This document shows positions 24,601 to 33,536 of a stretch of 64,000 nt of DNA, piece after piece (position 1 is the first letter of the stretch; each line of letters begins with the position of its first letter). The stretch lies in the NCBI RefSeq assembly GCF_036588685.1, contig NW_026963295.1:5642001-5706000 (forward strand). Reading direction: 5' to 3'. This stretch comes from Mytilus trossulus (taxonomy: Eukaryota > Mollusca > Bivalvia > Mytilida > Mytilidae). Under the pieces are notes generated by a model. It was not told where the DNA came from and did no database searches. It saw only the letters and a list, made by a program, of their open reading frames with translations. The position numbers and the translations under genes are program-made.

Positions 24601-26721
24601 CAAAAGTAATTAATTCCACTATTTTCAAAGGTCTTATTTGAACAATTTATTATCAGGTTGTACCAAGTGTACTAGTAAGTAAAACAGACAATTTAGAAGT
24701 TGAACAATGGCTAGAAGATGAAATAAATCTGAGAACACTTCATGTTTACCTGTTTTCCGATAAAAATTTGAGATTTTGCTTCAATCGCTGAATAATTCCC
24801 AAAGTGTCTTTGTCATATTCAATTACATCCCTAAATAGGAAAAACACGTATCAAAACAGATTATTATTTATGATTAATGTTAATGCTGAACAACTCTTCA
24901 TAGAGTCAACTGTTTTCATCATTGTTTGTAATTTCTCAACTTCCAGTGTAGTCAATCAATAAGTATCATCAAAGATGGTATTTTTTGTATCGTTTATCTA
25001 AATTCGACGTTGTATTCTCATCGAACCTGTGAGATGTGACGTTCACATGTTTCTATTGGCTTGCTTTATTTCATCAAAGTGCATCAGTACATTGTAGGTT
25101 AATTTACTGACACGCGACGGGTGCCAGATGTGGCGCACGATCTGCTTATTCTACCAGAGCACCTGAGAACACTACATGTTAACGATGGTGTTCGTGTTGC
25201 TAAGTCTTTTTTATGTTGTGATTTTTTTGTACTATTGTTTGTCTTTTAGTTATTTAATTTTGTTTTAGTTTTAATGTCCTTCTTCTATCTAAAGCCTACA
25301 TCATACTGTTGTGCTTACTGTTCAGGGTTATTTCCAGAATTTATCTTTGAAAAACATCAACCAATTACTTATTACTGCAGACAATGCAATCATAATGAAT
25401 TATAAATAAATTATACATGTAATAGATTTGGCTTCCAGAGAAAAAACAATGACTATACATATATAACTTGTACCGACAAAACATATCAATTTCTATGACT
25501 TAGTAATTTATAACATAAAATTGAGTAATCCTTTTACAGTTACACTTTGAGATTGAATAGTCGATAATCAACCTTGTGATAACAAAATCGCATACATTCT
25601 GAAGCGTTTTTCACAGAATACCTGTGTCGTATCACATTTTGTTTTTTAAGACAATATTAACTAGAAAACAATTGATTTCAGTTGCTATAATTCATATTTC
25701 AAGATGAATTGAAGCCGATAAAATATATATGGTCATGCGCACAAAGTGTGTTTAAATGTTATTTTTTTCTCCCTTTATTGTTTAAACCTCACTAACAAGC
25801 TTTCGCCTAGAATTAACTTTTTTTTTTTTCACCCAATCAGAAATCATACAAGATTGTATTCTAAGAATCATCCTGCGATAAAAAATAAAACTTGACGGTA
25901 AAATGTTAACACTCAATTGATCTCTTGAACCATGATTATCCGTTGCAAACAGGTATTACATACCTCTCGGAAAGTATATTTAAGTATGTATGTACATTCG
26001 TTATACTTTCATTTAAAAATGTTTCTTCGGTTGAAGTTGGCGTATCACATCTACAATTACAAATAAATGTTTTATAAAAACTATATTTAACAATATTTGA
26101 AAGATTCAAATATCAGGTGGTACTAAATAGCTTCGAGAAAAGCATGGCGCTTATACATTAGTAAACACTGTCATACAATTGAAGCATTAAACATAAATTG
26201 ATCATGTGGGTGACAATGTTGACGAATACATCGTTCAAAAGTAGCAAAAACTTTAAAGTTTGAAGTGCATTTAATGTACATAATACAGATGTAACTAAAA
26301 CCATCATAGATACAAAGAATGAACATGTTTGCAATATTTTGTATGTTTTTTGGGGTTTTTTTTCACTCTGAATTCCTTCTTTCTTTCTTATAAGTGAATC
26401 GGTTGTGGAGACTCTGATTAGATTTAATAATTTATTTGAAATGTAATAATAGTTCCACGAATCTATATCTTCATTATGGAGTTGAACACACCAAATAATG
26501 AAAGGCCGAGTTTACTCATTTTCCGAATTTCTGTTACTTCTACATTTACGGTTTTTTGTCTTGATACCTGATTTGTTACCACACTTTATATGTTTATGTT
26601 GACATTTTTGCGAATGAAATATTTTTTGCTACATATACACCTACTTTTTTAGAACACTTTCCCTAATTTCTGCCAATTTGAGAATAAGTTGCTCTGTTTG
26701 TGCTTTATTAAAGGGGTCCAT
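12360..26721 (-). CDS. Gene A: ZU5-UPA-death-fold protein, 12 coding exons
   Basis: Model joined on the minus strand: 26721-26645, 26050-25964, 24830-24750, 22044-21949, 21475-21407, 20254-20189, 19090-19037, 17762-17441, 15711-15532, 14820-14528, 14065-13440, 12661-12360. Total 2253 nt, 750 residues plus stop. All introns are GT-AG and the frame is continuous, including phase-shared codons. Domains: residues 1-114 short helical segments; 114-177 low-complexity linker; 177-284 unclassified beta-rich domain; 285-442 ZU5 (contains 'IQITFPPGAVQREESICLHV'); 442 to about 600 UPA-like; about 600-650 variable linker; 651-750 death-fold. Family knowledge: PIDD1, UNC5 and ankyrins use ZU5-UPA-death to hold and release death-fold partners. 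A cytosolic cell-death or immune adaptor is the inference. No signal peptide or membrane segment is seen. The start ATG sits two bases after a splice acceptor, so a non-coding first exon is expected upstream. Gene B is its tandem paralogue. Confidence 0.82.
13440..14065 (-). CDS. Gene A exon 11 (626 nt), UPA-like domain and variable linker
   Basis: Contains 'CKILFFVNDVTSRGLTVLLA', 'KPQIKIDINLKGCFGLPRF' and 'NFTRFVVEIKHKIDQDVYG'. Position after ZU5 and the strand pattern fit UPA. The last 50 codons before the donor differ strongly from gene B and are 12 codons longer. Confidence 0.85.
14528..14820 (-). CDS. Gene A exon 10 (293 nt), second half of ZU5
   Basis: Starts in phase 0 and ends in phase 2. 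Contains 'AILAISDCLYTSG' and then 'KKKVQVKLPLND', matching the ZU5 pattern of a 'P-v-x-v-x-l-P' strand. Gene B exon 17 has the same length and splice phases. Confidence 0.88.
15532..15711 (-). CDS. Gene A exon 9 (180 nt), first half of ZU5
   Basis: Phase 0 at both ends, exactly 60 codons. Ends with 'IQITFPPGAVQREESICLH'; the FPPGAV box is the hallmark of ZU5. Gene B exon 16 is also 180 nt. Confidence 0.88.
16025..16345 (-). repeat. Repeat R2, reverse-oriented copy in gene A intron 8
   Basis: Begins 'accccgccacattatgtatg', includes 'cctgtcccaagtcaggagcc' and ends 'gttgtctcatttggcaatca', the reverse complement of the R2 head. A close copy lies at 43165-43475. Open frames between 15919 and 16900 fall in and beside this repeat. 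Confidence 0.75.
17441..17762 (-). CDS. Gene A exon 8 (322 nt), unclassified beta-rich domain
   Basis: Encodes about 107 residues starting 'TFYDIGCGIQIYSSTDVSSI', with FQRFY, 'FHIEPKDPKANRSFPKDSSG' and a hydrophobic strand-rich end. Gene B exon 15 has exactly the same length and strong similarity. I do not recognise the fold; its place directly before ZU5 recalls the first ZU5 of PIDD1, but the ZU5 P-G-A-V box is absent. Confidence 0.85.
18005..18062 (-). repeat. Repeat R4, terminal fragment
   Basis: 'aaatcacaaaaatactgaac' followed by 'tcagaggaaaat' is the reverse complement of the R4 end seen at 19740-19770 and recurs at 54785. Confidence 0.55.
18525..18560 (+). repeat. Repeat R3, head fragment
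   Basis: 'agttatcaaaagtaccagga' and 'ccagacgcgcgt' match the R3 head at 46827 and 51196. The copy ends there. Confidence 0.6.
19037..19090 (-). CDS. Gene A exon 7, the only 54-nt cassette in gene A
   Basis: Acceptor 'tatacag', donor 'gtttgt', phase 2 at both ends. Encodes 'STLIPQPKTEDKRAEITG', one copy of the 18-residue cassette that gene B carries eight times. The conserved cysteine of the gene B cassettes is arginine here. Confidence 0.78.
19300..19960 (+). repeat. Repeat R4, two consecutive copies in gene A intron 6
   Basis: Copy 1 to about 19770 contains 'tgctgtacccctgtttttga', 'caagtgagaggtttggctag' and 'ccaagtcaggaatatgacag'. Copy 2 (about 19790-19960) repeats the second half. A near full-length relative of copy 1 occurs at 59725-60190. 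Confidence 0.75.
20189..20254 (-). CDS. Gene A exon 6 (66 nt linker)
   Basis: Phase 2 at both ends. Encodes 'STEIAKPVMQQKVNGRTPDI' plus one residue. It shares the ST start and the NGR-PDII end with gene B exon 6 (69 nt). Confidence 0.78.
   Translation of the reverse strand, partial: VNRNSKTSYATKSQRQNTRHY
21407..21475 (-). CDS. Gene A exon 5 (69 nt, acidic linker)
   Basis: Phase 2 at both ends. Encodes an acidic stretch including 'AEERIPELDEDNSSDIF'. Gene B exon 5 is 63 nt and shares P-LED-SS. Confidence 0.78.
21949..22044 (-). CDS. Gene A exon 4 (96 nt)
   Basis: Phase 2 at both ends. Encodes 'KSDFDFKMMVNKLTETLNTI' and a lysine-rich end. Gene B exon 4 has the same length and shares KSDF-KMMVN-L-ETL. 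Confidence 0.84.
22868..23215 (+). repeat. Repeat R1, longest copy in the window
   Basis: Runs from 'gaaaggaaatggtgaatatg' through 'cttcaatgtagcgagaattc' and 'aggctcctgacttgggacag' to 'ttgcggcggggttaaacc'. Lies in gene A intron 3. Confidence 0.75.
23501..24640 (-). pseudogene. Penelope-like reverse transcriptase remnant in gene A intron 3
   Basis: Same strand as gene A. Order: 'SLDLSTLYTTLPHILIKKKI' near 24500, palm box 'GISMGTNCAPLIADLFLYC' near 24240, intact-looking 'FRYLDDILALNNDD' near 24130, then a frame change at about 24085, followed by 'CPFLDLDIYI', 'LSPSYGVYISQLVRFARVC' and 'GFRYHKLVKTFTKFYHRYK'. The C-terminal part stays open to 23501. It is a distinct subfamily from the 4.6-kb remnant. 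The frameshift and missing N-terminal part make it inactive as read. Confidence 0.85.
24750..24830 (-). CDS. Gene A exon 3 (81 nt)
   Basis: Phase 2 at both ends. Encodes 'DVIEYDKDTLGIIQRLKQNL' then KFLSEN. Gene B exon 3 has the same length and shares RLKQNLKF-SEN. Confidence 0.84.
25115..25300 (+). repeat. Penelope-like 3' tail without coding part
   Basis: 'cgacgggtgccagatgtggc', 'gatctgcttattctaccaga' and 'tggtgttcgtgttgctaag' match the tail of the 4.6-kb remnant (about 5735-5850). Lies in gene A intron 2. Confidence 0.7.
25964..26050 (-). CDS. Gene A exon 2 (87 nt)
   Basis: Phase 2 at both ends. Encodes 'CDTPTSTEETFLNESITNVH' followed by TYLNILSE. The gene B counterpart of identical length shares LNESITNV and TYLNILSE. 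Likely amphipathic helix. Confidence 0.82.
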
Positions 26722-26723
26722 TC
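26645..26723 (-). CDS. Gene A exon 1 (start codon exon)
   Basis: Acceptor 'ttttctag' precedes GA-ATG; the start codon is at 26721-26719. Encodes 'MDPFNKAQTEQLILKLAEIR' and a short basic end, predicted helical. Donor is gtaggt. Matches gene B exon 1 (AQTE and the following helix) and has the same 77 coding bases. Confidence 0.75.
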
Positions 26724-28443
26724 CTAGAAAAGAACAACCGATAATTGTCAAACATTTATTGTACATCGAAACCTGACTAAACAGAATCCTGTATCAACAG
26801 AAAAACCTGTATAAACCAAACATGTTCGTCATATCAAATAAAGAGCTTTGTGAACCTGATTTAACCGAACAAAAAAAGTCCAGAAGAGGTTCGGTTAAAA
26901 CAGGCTTCACTAGTGTATTAGCAAATCATATTGTAGTGTTTATCATTGCTGACGTTATCACAATTACCCTTAGTTGGAAAAAAAAGTTTTTAAGTTCTCG
27001 ATATTTGAGGTTTTCTCGAAACGAAATGGATTATGATTTATTATCTGCTAAAACATATCAATCATTTTTCTAAGCATCAAAAGCTCAACATTCTGTAGTA
27101 AATGGGTGTTCATCATATTGTCTACCGTTTGGTTTTTTGCTGAATCAACATCTGGTTCGTGTTCCCGCCAAATCATTTGATTTACCTGTGATATTCTGTA
27201 ACAACATAGACTATACAATTTTAATCGATTGTCATCTCGACAATTGAAGTTTCTCCATTGATGCTCGAGACCCAAAAGTAAAAAACAGGTTTTAAACATT
27301 AATCTGATCAAACAAAAATGACCGAAAATAATCCCAAACTTGCACGCATTTATAATCTAATGTTATAAAAGACATTACTATTTTACACTAGTTCCCAATA
27401 CCATTTGTTTAGGTTTTTCCCTTCCGAATTGATACTTTCAGTTCTAAGTTAACATTTCTCACTTCAAAGTTAATATGAGACAATATACTTATAACATTTG
27501 AATGTTGTTCTTCAGGTAAAACCTGTTGTTTCTCATTTTCTTTTTAACATACATTTTGTAACTCAGTTCGACTCAGTGGTGAGAAATGTTCTCTTGGAAC
27601 TATATAAACAGTGTATTTTAACAATGTAGTGTCCCTATCGGTCTTTTGTTTGTATCAATTTCGTTTCAATTTGCAGAACATTGACATCAGTGAATTTTTG
27701 CTCTTCCTTATATTTTGACGTGACAAAAATAATAAGCTTTCATCTATCTGAATTCTAGCTTGTGACAATTATCTTTTTTTTGTTGGCTATACAATTAAAC
27801 TAAATGAATTAACAATTATCAATTTAAAACGATCATGGCATCATTCCGTTGATTTTCAAATTGTTTAATCAACACATATAAATTATACATGCGTCAAACT
27901 ATGTTATTAAATTACGATTAACTACCTGGTCAAATGTATTGTGTTACAAGTCGTACCCTTCTGATTTATGATATGAATCTTTGTTAGGGATGCATCTTCA
28001 ATTTCAAGTCATATAATCTTTCTTATTTAATAATTGTATGATAGATATTAAAGATAACGAACATATAATCATCCGTTGTTTGAAGTACTTTAATGACTGA
28101 TCATTTATGCAATAATTGGAATTAATTCAAGTTATATGACAGTTTTATATACAGAATATAAAGTGTGTTGTATATATAAATATATAAAAAGATGCTTAAA
28201 AGGAAGAGTTCAAAGTATGTAAATAAGCATACAATATCTTAAGGTCTGCTTAACTTAACAATATATCTATATATCTATTTGAGTTTATTCTAAAAAGCTG
28301 TGTTGAACTGTTTTGATTATTAAACATCATTAGCTTGCAAAGCTAAATACACAAATTCAAATCGGATGCATACAATAGAAAAGGAGTCGTTTTTATGTTA
28401 CTGTCAGCTTAATCATCTACAAAATTACCTATTGGATTATCTA

Positions 28444-28740
28444 TGGATATAGGAAGATGTAGTATTATTACCAATGAGACAACTCTTCATCCAAATATCA
28501 ATTCATAAAAGTAAACCATTATAGGTCTTCAACACGGGAGCTCACACTGAAAAACAAGCTATAAAGGGACCCAAAATTACTAAACGTGTAAAACCATTCA
28601 ATCGGGAAAACCAACGGTCTAATCTATATAAAAAACGAGAAACGAGAAACACGTATAAATAACATAAGCAAACGACAACTACTGTACATCAGATTCCTGA
28701 CTGAGGACAGGTGCAAATATATGTATTGCTTTAAATTCAG
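28444..28740 (+). repeat. Repeat R2, near full-length copy
   Basis: Head 'gatataggaagatgtagtat', middle 'aggtcttcaacacgggagct', end 'cctgactgaggacaggtgca'. Shows the plus-orientation layout of the family from head to tail. Confidence 0.7.
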
Positions 28741-29944
28741 TTTTCAAAATTAAAAGTTGAATATTTAATCTTTTCCCCATCACAATTGATAATGAGTAGA
28801 AATTACAAATGTCACTTAAGTTATCATTAATAAATTTCCCCGCTTGAAAAAGCATGATAAGGAGTCTTTCAAGTCATTTGTCCTTTCCTTCTATTCTATC
28901 ACATGGGAACATACCTGACCTCTTGACCGCAATTGTTACCGCTTTGAGGATGTATACCTTACATGTTAGGTAATTCTTGGCATTGATAGAAAAGTTCTGA
29001 TGAAATAGAAGTTTTTTGGGGTTAAAAAATAGCTTAAAAGAACCATTATTTAATTAAATATTATAGGATTTTAAACATGCTGTGGTTGACGGTCACAGCA
29101 AATCGAATTCACAAATCACAAATCTTAAAAGTTATATACACCAAAACTGATCTAAAAGTGTTCATGTTTCGTCAAATAACTTTATATTTAACATATGTAT
29201 ATATTGCAATCTTTGAACAATGTTTTTATAATATATTTTGTTTATAACAAATCTACATACAGTGTATTTACCTTTGTCTTGATATGTTCGATGTTAAATC
29301 TTCGGTCGATCCGCGCTTTCTGATCAATTAAAGAACTGCTCAGTTTTTTAGACTGTATGAATTGTTTTCGCTAAAGGGACATTGACTAATAATAAGATTC
29401 CGAGAAATATGCTATCGATACAGCTATATATATAGTATTAGCAAATCAAATTGCAAGCACAATATGAAATATGAATCTGCAATTGATGACCTCTTGTTAC
29501 TAGTATCAAAGATCAAATTTTAAAAACAAAAGGGGAACATATACCTAATTGATATCATCATTCATTATCTGATACCATAGATATTCGGTTGAGATACTAA
29601 TGTTTAGTATTCCCAAACATACATCTATACTCTTAAAATGTTTTAAATATACCAACTGTGTTATTTATGTTTAACTTTAAACACCTATATACTGTAATTA
29701 TGTCAAATCATCTTTAGTCCTATGACATGAAAACATGCATTTAAAAGCCAAAACGGGAATATATACTTAATTAATATCATCGTTCATTATTTGATACCAT
29801 TGATATTCTTTTGAAATACTAATGCTTCAACGAATTTCAATGATTGATCTTAAGGAAATGAGTTAAATAGGGAAGTATACAGTATCAACTGCGTACATTT
29901 GTCGTGTAATATCTAATATAAAAAAGAGGATGTAGCCTGGTAAC

Positions 29945-30480
29945 AAATCATCCCTTCGTAAATTTTACGGACGCCATCACGAGTTGGTTGACCGTTATGG
30001 AATAACCGTTTCACAAATAATATCGGAAATGTTCCTTATTTCGTAACTACAATCCCCATATCCCCTTTCCTTTCATGCATGAATATATATTTGTTTAGGG
30101 GCTAGCTGAAGGACGCCTCCGGGTGCGGGAATGTCTCGCTGCATTCTCTTTGACACATTCTCCATTTCCATTCTCAATTTTATGAATGTGACCTACTGAT
30201 TTAGACTATTTACCGGATTTGTTATCACATAAGCAGCACGACGGGTGCCACATGTGGAGCATGATCTGCTTACCCTTCCGGAGCACCTGAGATCATCCCT
30301 AGTTTTTGGTGGGGTTCGTGTTGGTTTTTTTTAGTTTTCTATGTTGTGTAATGTGTACTATTGTTTGTCTGTTCGTCTTTTTCATTTTCAGCCATGAAGT
30401 TGTCAGTTTATTTTCGATTTATGAGTTTTACTGTCCCTTTGGTATCTTTCGTCCCCCTTTTACCGAAATATTACGTTAGT
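29945..30480 (+). repeat. Penelope-like 3' tail interrupted by a nested R1 fragment
   Basis: Left part 'ttttacggacgccatcacga' and right part 'cgacgggtgccacatgtgga' match 5585-5960 in order. Between them, about 30076-30181 is R1 in reverse ('ggtgcgggaatgtctcgctg', 'ttctccatttccattctc'). The R1 fragment lacks its middle part. Confidence 0.8.
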
Positions 30481-31127
30481 CTTATTTGATTGGTTTATTC
30501 TAAATAAAGGTGTTCAACTGATTTTGTTCCTAAACATATTTGGCTTTTACATAATTGCTTTTGAACGTTTATGACAAATGCTCCAAAACTAGCAATTTAA
30601 ACATAAGATAGGAGGACTTATAAGATAAGCTATATAATCATTGCTTTTAACTAAATGTTGCCAAAAATCAGTTTGATATTTATTATTGTCATCGCGAATT
30701 ATTAAGCCTAGAAATTAACAAACTCACAATGTCTTTAATTTTTTTGAAATACTTCTCTTGTTTGTTCGTCTTGGAGTTCGTCCTTTTTGTTCTACTTATA
30801 TTTTTCTTGGCAAGTAATGTCTAACATGATGTTCTTGTTTAATTTGCTAGAAATGGAAATAGTTTTTTTGTTGAAAAAAAATACGCCAACAAGAACCTTA
30901 ATTATATCAAACATTAAGGGATCGAAACAATAAATGTGACGATTAGATATAAAACGATCAGTACAATCACAACTGTGACAGTCCTTGTAATAGTGATTAT
31001 GATAGATCTGCATATCGACGGGTCAATAACAGTGTACCCAGGTATAGTAGAACAAACCGTCAAATTACACCGATTACATGAGTTTTATATGTCATTGAGT
31101 ATTTGCATTTCATATATATGATAAATA

Positions 31128-31807
31128 TCAGTAGTTTCATTATTATATGTTGTGGTATTTAAATTATGTTTGGTACTTCTGGCGTTATATTCAGTACATT
31201 TTTCATTATGTTCAGTACTTTCGACATTATGTTCAGTAGATTCAATCTTATTTGCAGTACATTATGTAATACCTTCAGTAGTCCCGGTTTCTTTATATCC
31301 AGTAGATTATTCATTATGTTCAGTAAAAGCATCGGTATCATATTCGGTTTGTTCAACTTTATGTTCAGTAGTTGTTACATTATGATGATGTAGTAAAAGT
31401 CGGGAAGTCAATATTGGAAATTGTCGGGGAAAAAACGAACGTGGATTTTTGACGGACGTTTTATTCATGATACCTTTACGTGATTGGATGAAAATGGAAG
31501 AAATGAAAGCAGTTTCAAATCGGTGTGGTTTACGTTCGCAAGTTGGCTATTCCACCAAGAAAAAATAACTCCTGACTTAATTTGTAACTTGTCGCTACAA
31601 TATTTCGCATATTTAGGTATAAACGACAGAAGAAAGTAAAGGAATGAAGAATAGCTTGTGTACATTTCAGCAGCTATATTTTGACTAAGAATTCTATCAA
31701 GTTTTTCATTCCCAAAGAAGCACTGGAATACCTGCTTTAAATCGATTTAACTGTTCTAGAAATTAGTGAGATGTTTAGTGTATCGGAGAGAACAATTTAT
31801 CGGAATA
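31128..31807. repeat. Left arm of a large inverted duplication (680 bp)
   Basis: Reverse complement of 32465-33146 with few differences. It carries the 'gttcagta' minisatellite at 31150-31390, a unique part at 31395-31680, and at its inner end a helix-turn-helix fragment ('EISEMFSVSERTIYRN' on the plus strand). Confidence 0.9.
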
Positions 31808-32464
31808 CGAAATTGTATTTAAATTTTAACCCCTACTTTAAATTATTCAGGTTATGTGAAATTGTAAATGACAACTTATCCAAAGCAACGAAAATTCTGA
31901 CCTGGAATTATAAAAAAAAGATAAGGGGCGGATCCAGCCATTTTAAAAAGGGGCGTCCTAACCCATGTCAAAATAGGAGAGGGGGTTCCAACTATATGTC
32001 CTCATTCAAATGCATTGACAGTCCAACAATCACATAAGTCCATCAGTTTTTGATTAACGAAGCGATCTTGCTTCCTTCAGAACACATTTAAAGCATACTA
32101 TGGCTAATAATATCTGTACCAGATCTTTATTTAATTTTTATATATTGATAATGTCAACAATTCCAACTAAATCAATGTTCATCGTATCATATATCGTGAT
32201 TTTCAGATCTATTGTAAATGTCTGTAATCATCATATCCATATCGTCAAGCCGGGAATTATAGATCAGAAACATCCTAGTGTTTAAAAACATTCAATTGAG
32301 GACTGGGGTTTGGGAACAAACCTTAATGTTTTGTTATGCTAATATCTGCTTTAGAAGAATCACTCCACAGCAAGGAAATTCCACTACCTGTTTTGCAATA
32401 ACATCATCTAAATCCTCGTCATAAATGTTAGAAAATTCAACTTTACTCAAATTATACATTTTCA
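31808..32464. repeat. Loop between the arms of the inverted duplication (657 bp)
   Basis: Contains 'ggcggatccagccatttt' and 'gagggggttccaac' at about 31925-32000, a phrase I associate with bivalve dispersed repeats. The end next to the right arm continues the helix-turn-helix fragment of the minus strand; the end next to the left arm does not. Confidence 0.6.
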
Positions 32465-32531
32465 TATTCCGATAAATTGTTCTCTCCGATACACTAAACA
32501 TCTCACTAATTTCTAGAACAGTTAAATCGAT
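32334..32531 (-). pseudogene. N-terminal fragment of an integrase-like (DDE) gene with helix-turn-helix
   Basis: Sixty-six codons after an in-frame TAA at 32534-32532. 'EISEMFSVSERTIYRNMKMY' is a helix-turn-helix, followed by 'YDEDLDDVIAKQVVEFPCCG' and a hydrophobic end with stop. The order 'SxRTVYRR ... DDELD ... FPNCGY' is that of animal proteins with an integrase core domain, by family knowledge. No catalytic core follows, so this is a truncated relic. Confidence 0.55.
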
Positions 32532-33146
32532 TTAAAGCAGGGATTCCAGTGCTTCTTTGGGAATGAAAAACTTGTTATAATTCTTAGTCAAAATATAGCT
32601 GCTGAAATGTACACAAGCTATTCTTCATTCCATTATTTTTCTCCTGTCGTTTATACCTAAATATGCGAAATATTGTAGCGACAAATTACAAATCAAGTCA
32701 GGAGTTTTTTTTTTCTGGGGGAAAAGACAACTTGCGAACGTAAACCACACCGATTTGAAACTGCTTTCATTTCTTCCATTTTCATTCAATCACGTAAAGG
32801 TATTCATGAATAAAACGTCCGTCAAAAATCCACGTTCGCTTTTTCCCCGACAATTTCCGATATTGATTTCTCGACATTTACTACATCATCATAATGTAAC
32901 AACCACTGAACATAAAGTTGAACGAACCGAATATAATACCGATGCTTTTACTGAACATAATGAATAATCTACTGAATATAAAGAAACCGGGACTACTGAA
33001 GGTATTACATAATGTACTGCAAATAAGATTGAAGCTACTGAACATAATGTCGAAAGTACTGAACATAATGAAAAATGTACTGAATATAACGCCAGAAGTA
33101 CCGAACATAATTTAAATACCACAACATATAATAATGAAACTACTGA
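32465..33146. repeat. Right arm of the large inverted duplication (682 bp)
   Basis: Mirror of 31128-31807. Differences are mostly single bases and short indels, for example 'ttttttttttctgggg' near 32705 against 'ttggctattccaccaag' in the left arm. Confidence 0.9.
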
Positions 33147-33290
33147 ACATAATAACTAAAGCACCGAACATAATGTAAAAACTACTGAACATAATATGAA
33201 AACTACTGAACATAGTATGAAAACTACTGGACATTATATAAATACTACTGAACTCAATGCATCAAGCACCGAACATATTAAACAATCTAC
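32890..33290 (+). repeat. Minisatellite, 21-bp core unit ACTACTGAACATAATATGAAA
   Basis: Degenerate units of 15-24 bp, most regular at 33180-33290 with 21-bp spacing. In one frame the units read as heptads such as TTEHNMK, TTEHSMK, TTGHYIN, TTELNAS, STEHIKQ. Stops interrupt the longer frame, so present coding is doubtful. The left arm carries the same array in reverse at 31150-31390. Confidence 0.8.
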
Positions 33291-33299
33291 ATCAGAAGA

Positions 33300-33536
33300 C
33301 AGTCATGGCGTTCCATACAAATGCATGTTTTCGGTTTTGATGTTATATTTTTTATTCTCATCGGATTTTGCCTAATGCTTAGTCCGTTTCTGTGTGTTAA
33401 ATTTTAATGTTGTGTCGTTGTTCTCCTCTTATATTTTATGCGTTTCCCACAGTTTTAGTTTGTTACCCCTATTTTGTTTTTTTGTCTATATATTTAGAGT
33501 TTTGACCAGCAGTATACTACTGTTGCCATTATCTAA
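33300..33536 (+). repeat. Dispersed-repeat tail abutting the BEL/Pao relic
   Basis: 'ttttagtttgttacccctat' and 'agcagtatactactgttgcc' look like the end of a common mytilid repeat. It directly abuts the gag reading frame, with no LTR between. Confidence 0.45.

Larger units (their letters stand above)
26724..31127. other. Region upstream of gene A, no supported coding gene
   Basis: Holds the presumed promoter and non-coding first exon of gene A, which I cannot place. Also holds an R2 copy at 28444-28740, an imperfect duplication at 29532-29602 and 29753-29825 (share 'tcattatntgataccat'), and a Penelope-like tail at 29945-30480. Short open frames here have no supporting features. Confidence 0.5.

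Noticed and set aside
27048-27311. 87-codon open frame on the minus strand just upstream of gene A exon 1.
   Set aside because: No counterpart upstream of gene B and no acceptor or donor that would join it in frame to exon 1.
29271-29340. Non-coding first exon of gene A ending at a gtaaat donor.
   Set aside because: The donor looks plausible, but no matching sequence exists upstream of gene B and no promoter element supports it.
31152-31393. Several overlapping open frames on both strands with serine, phenylalanine and leucine repeats.
   Set aside because: They arise from the minisatellite in the left arm and are mirrored in the right arm.
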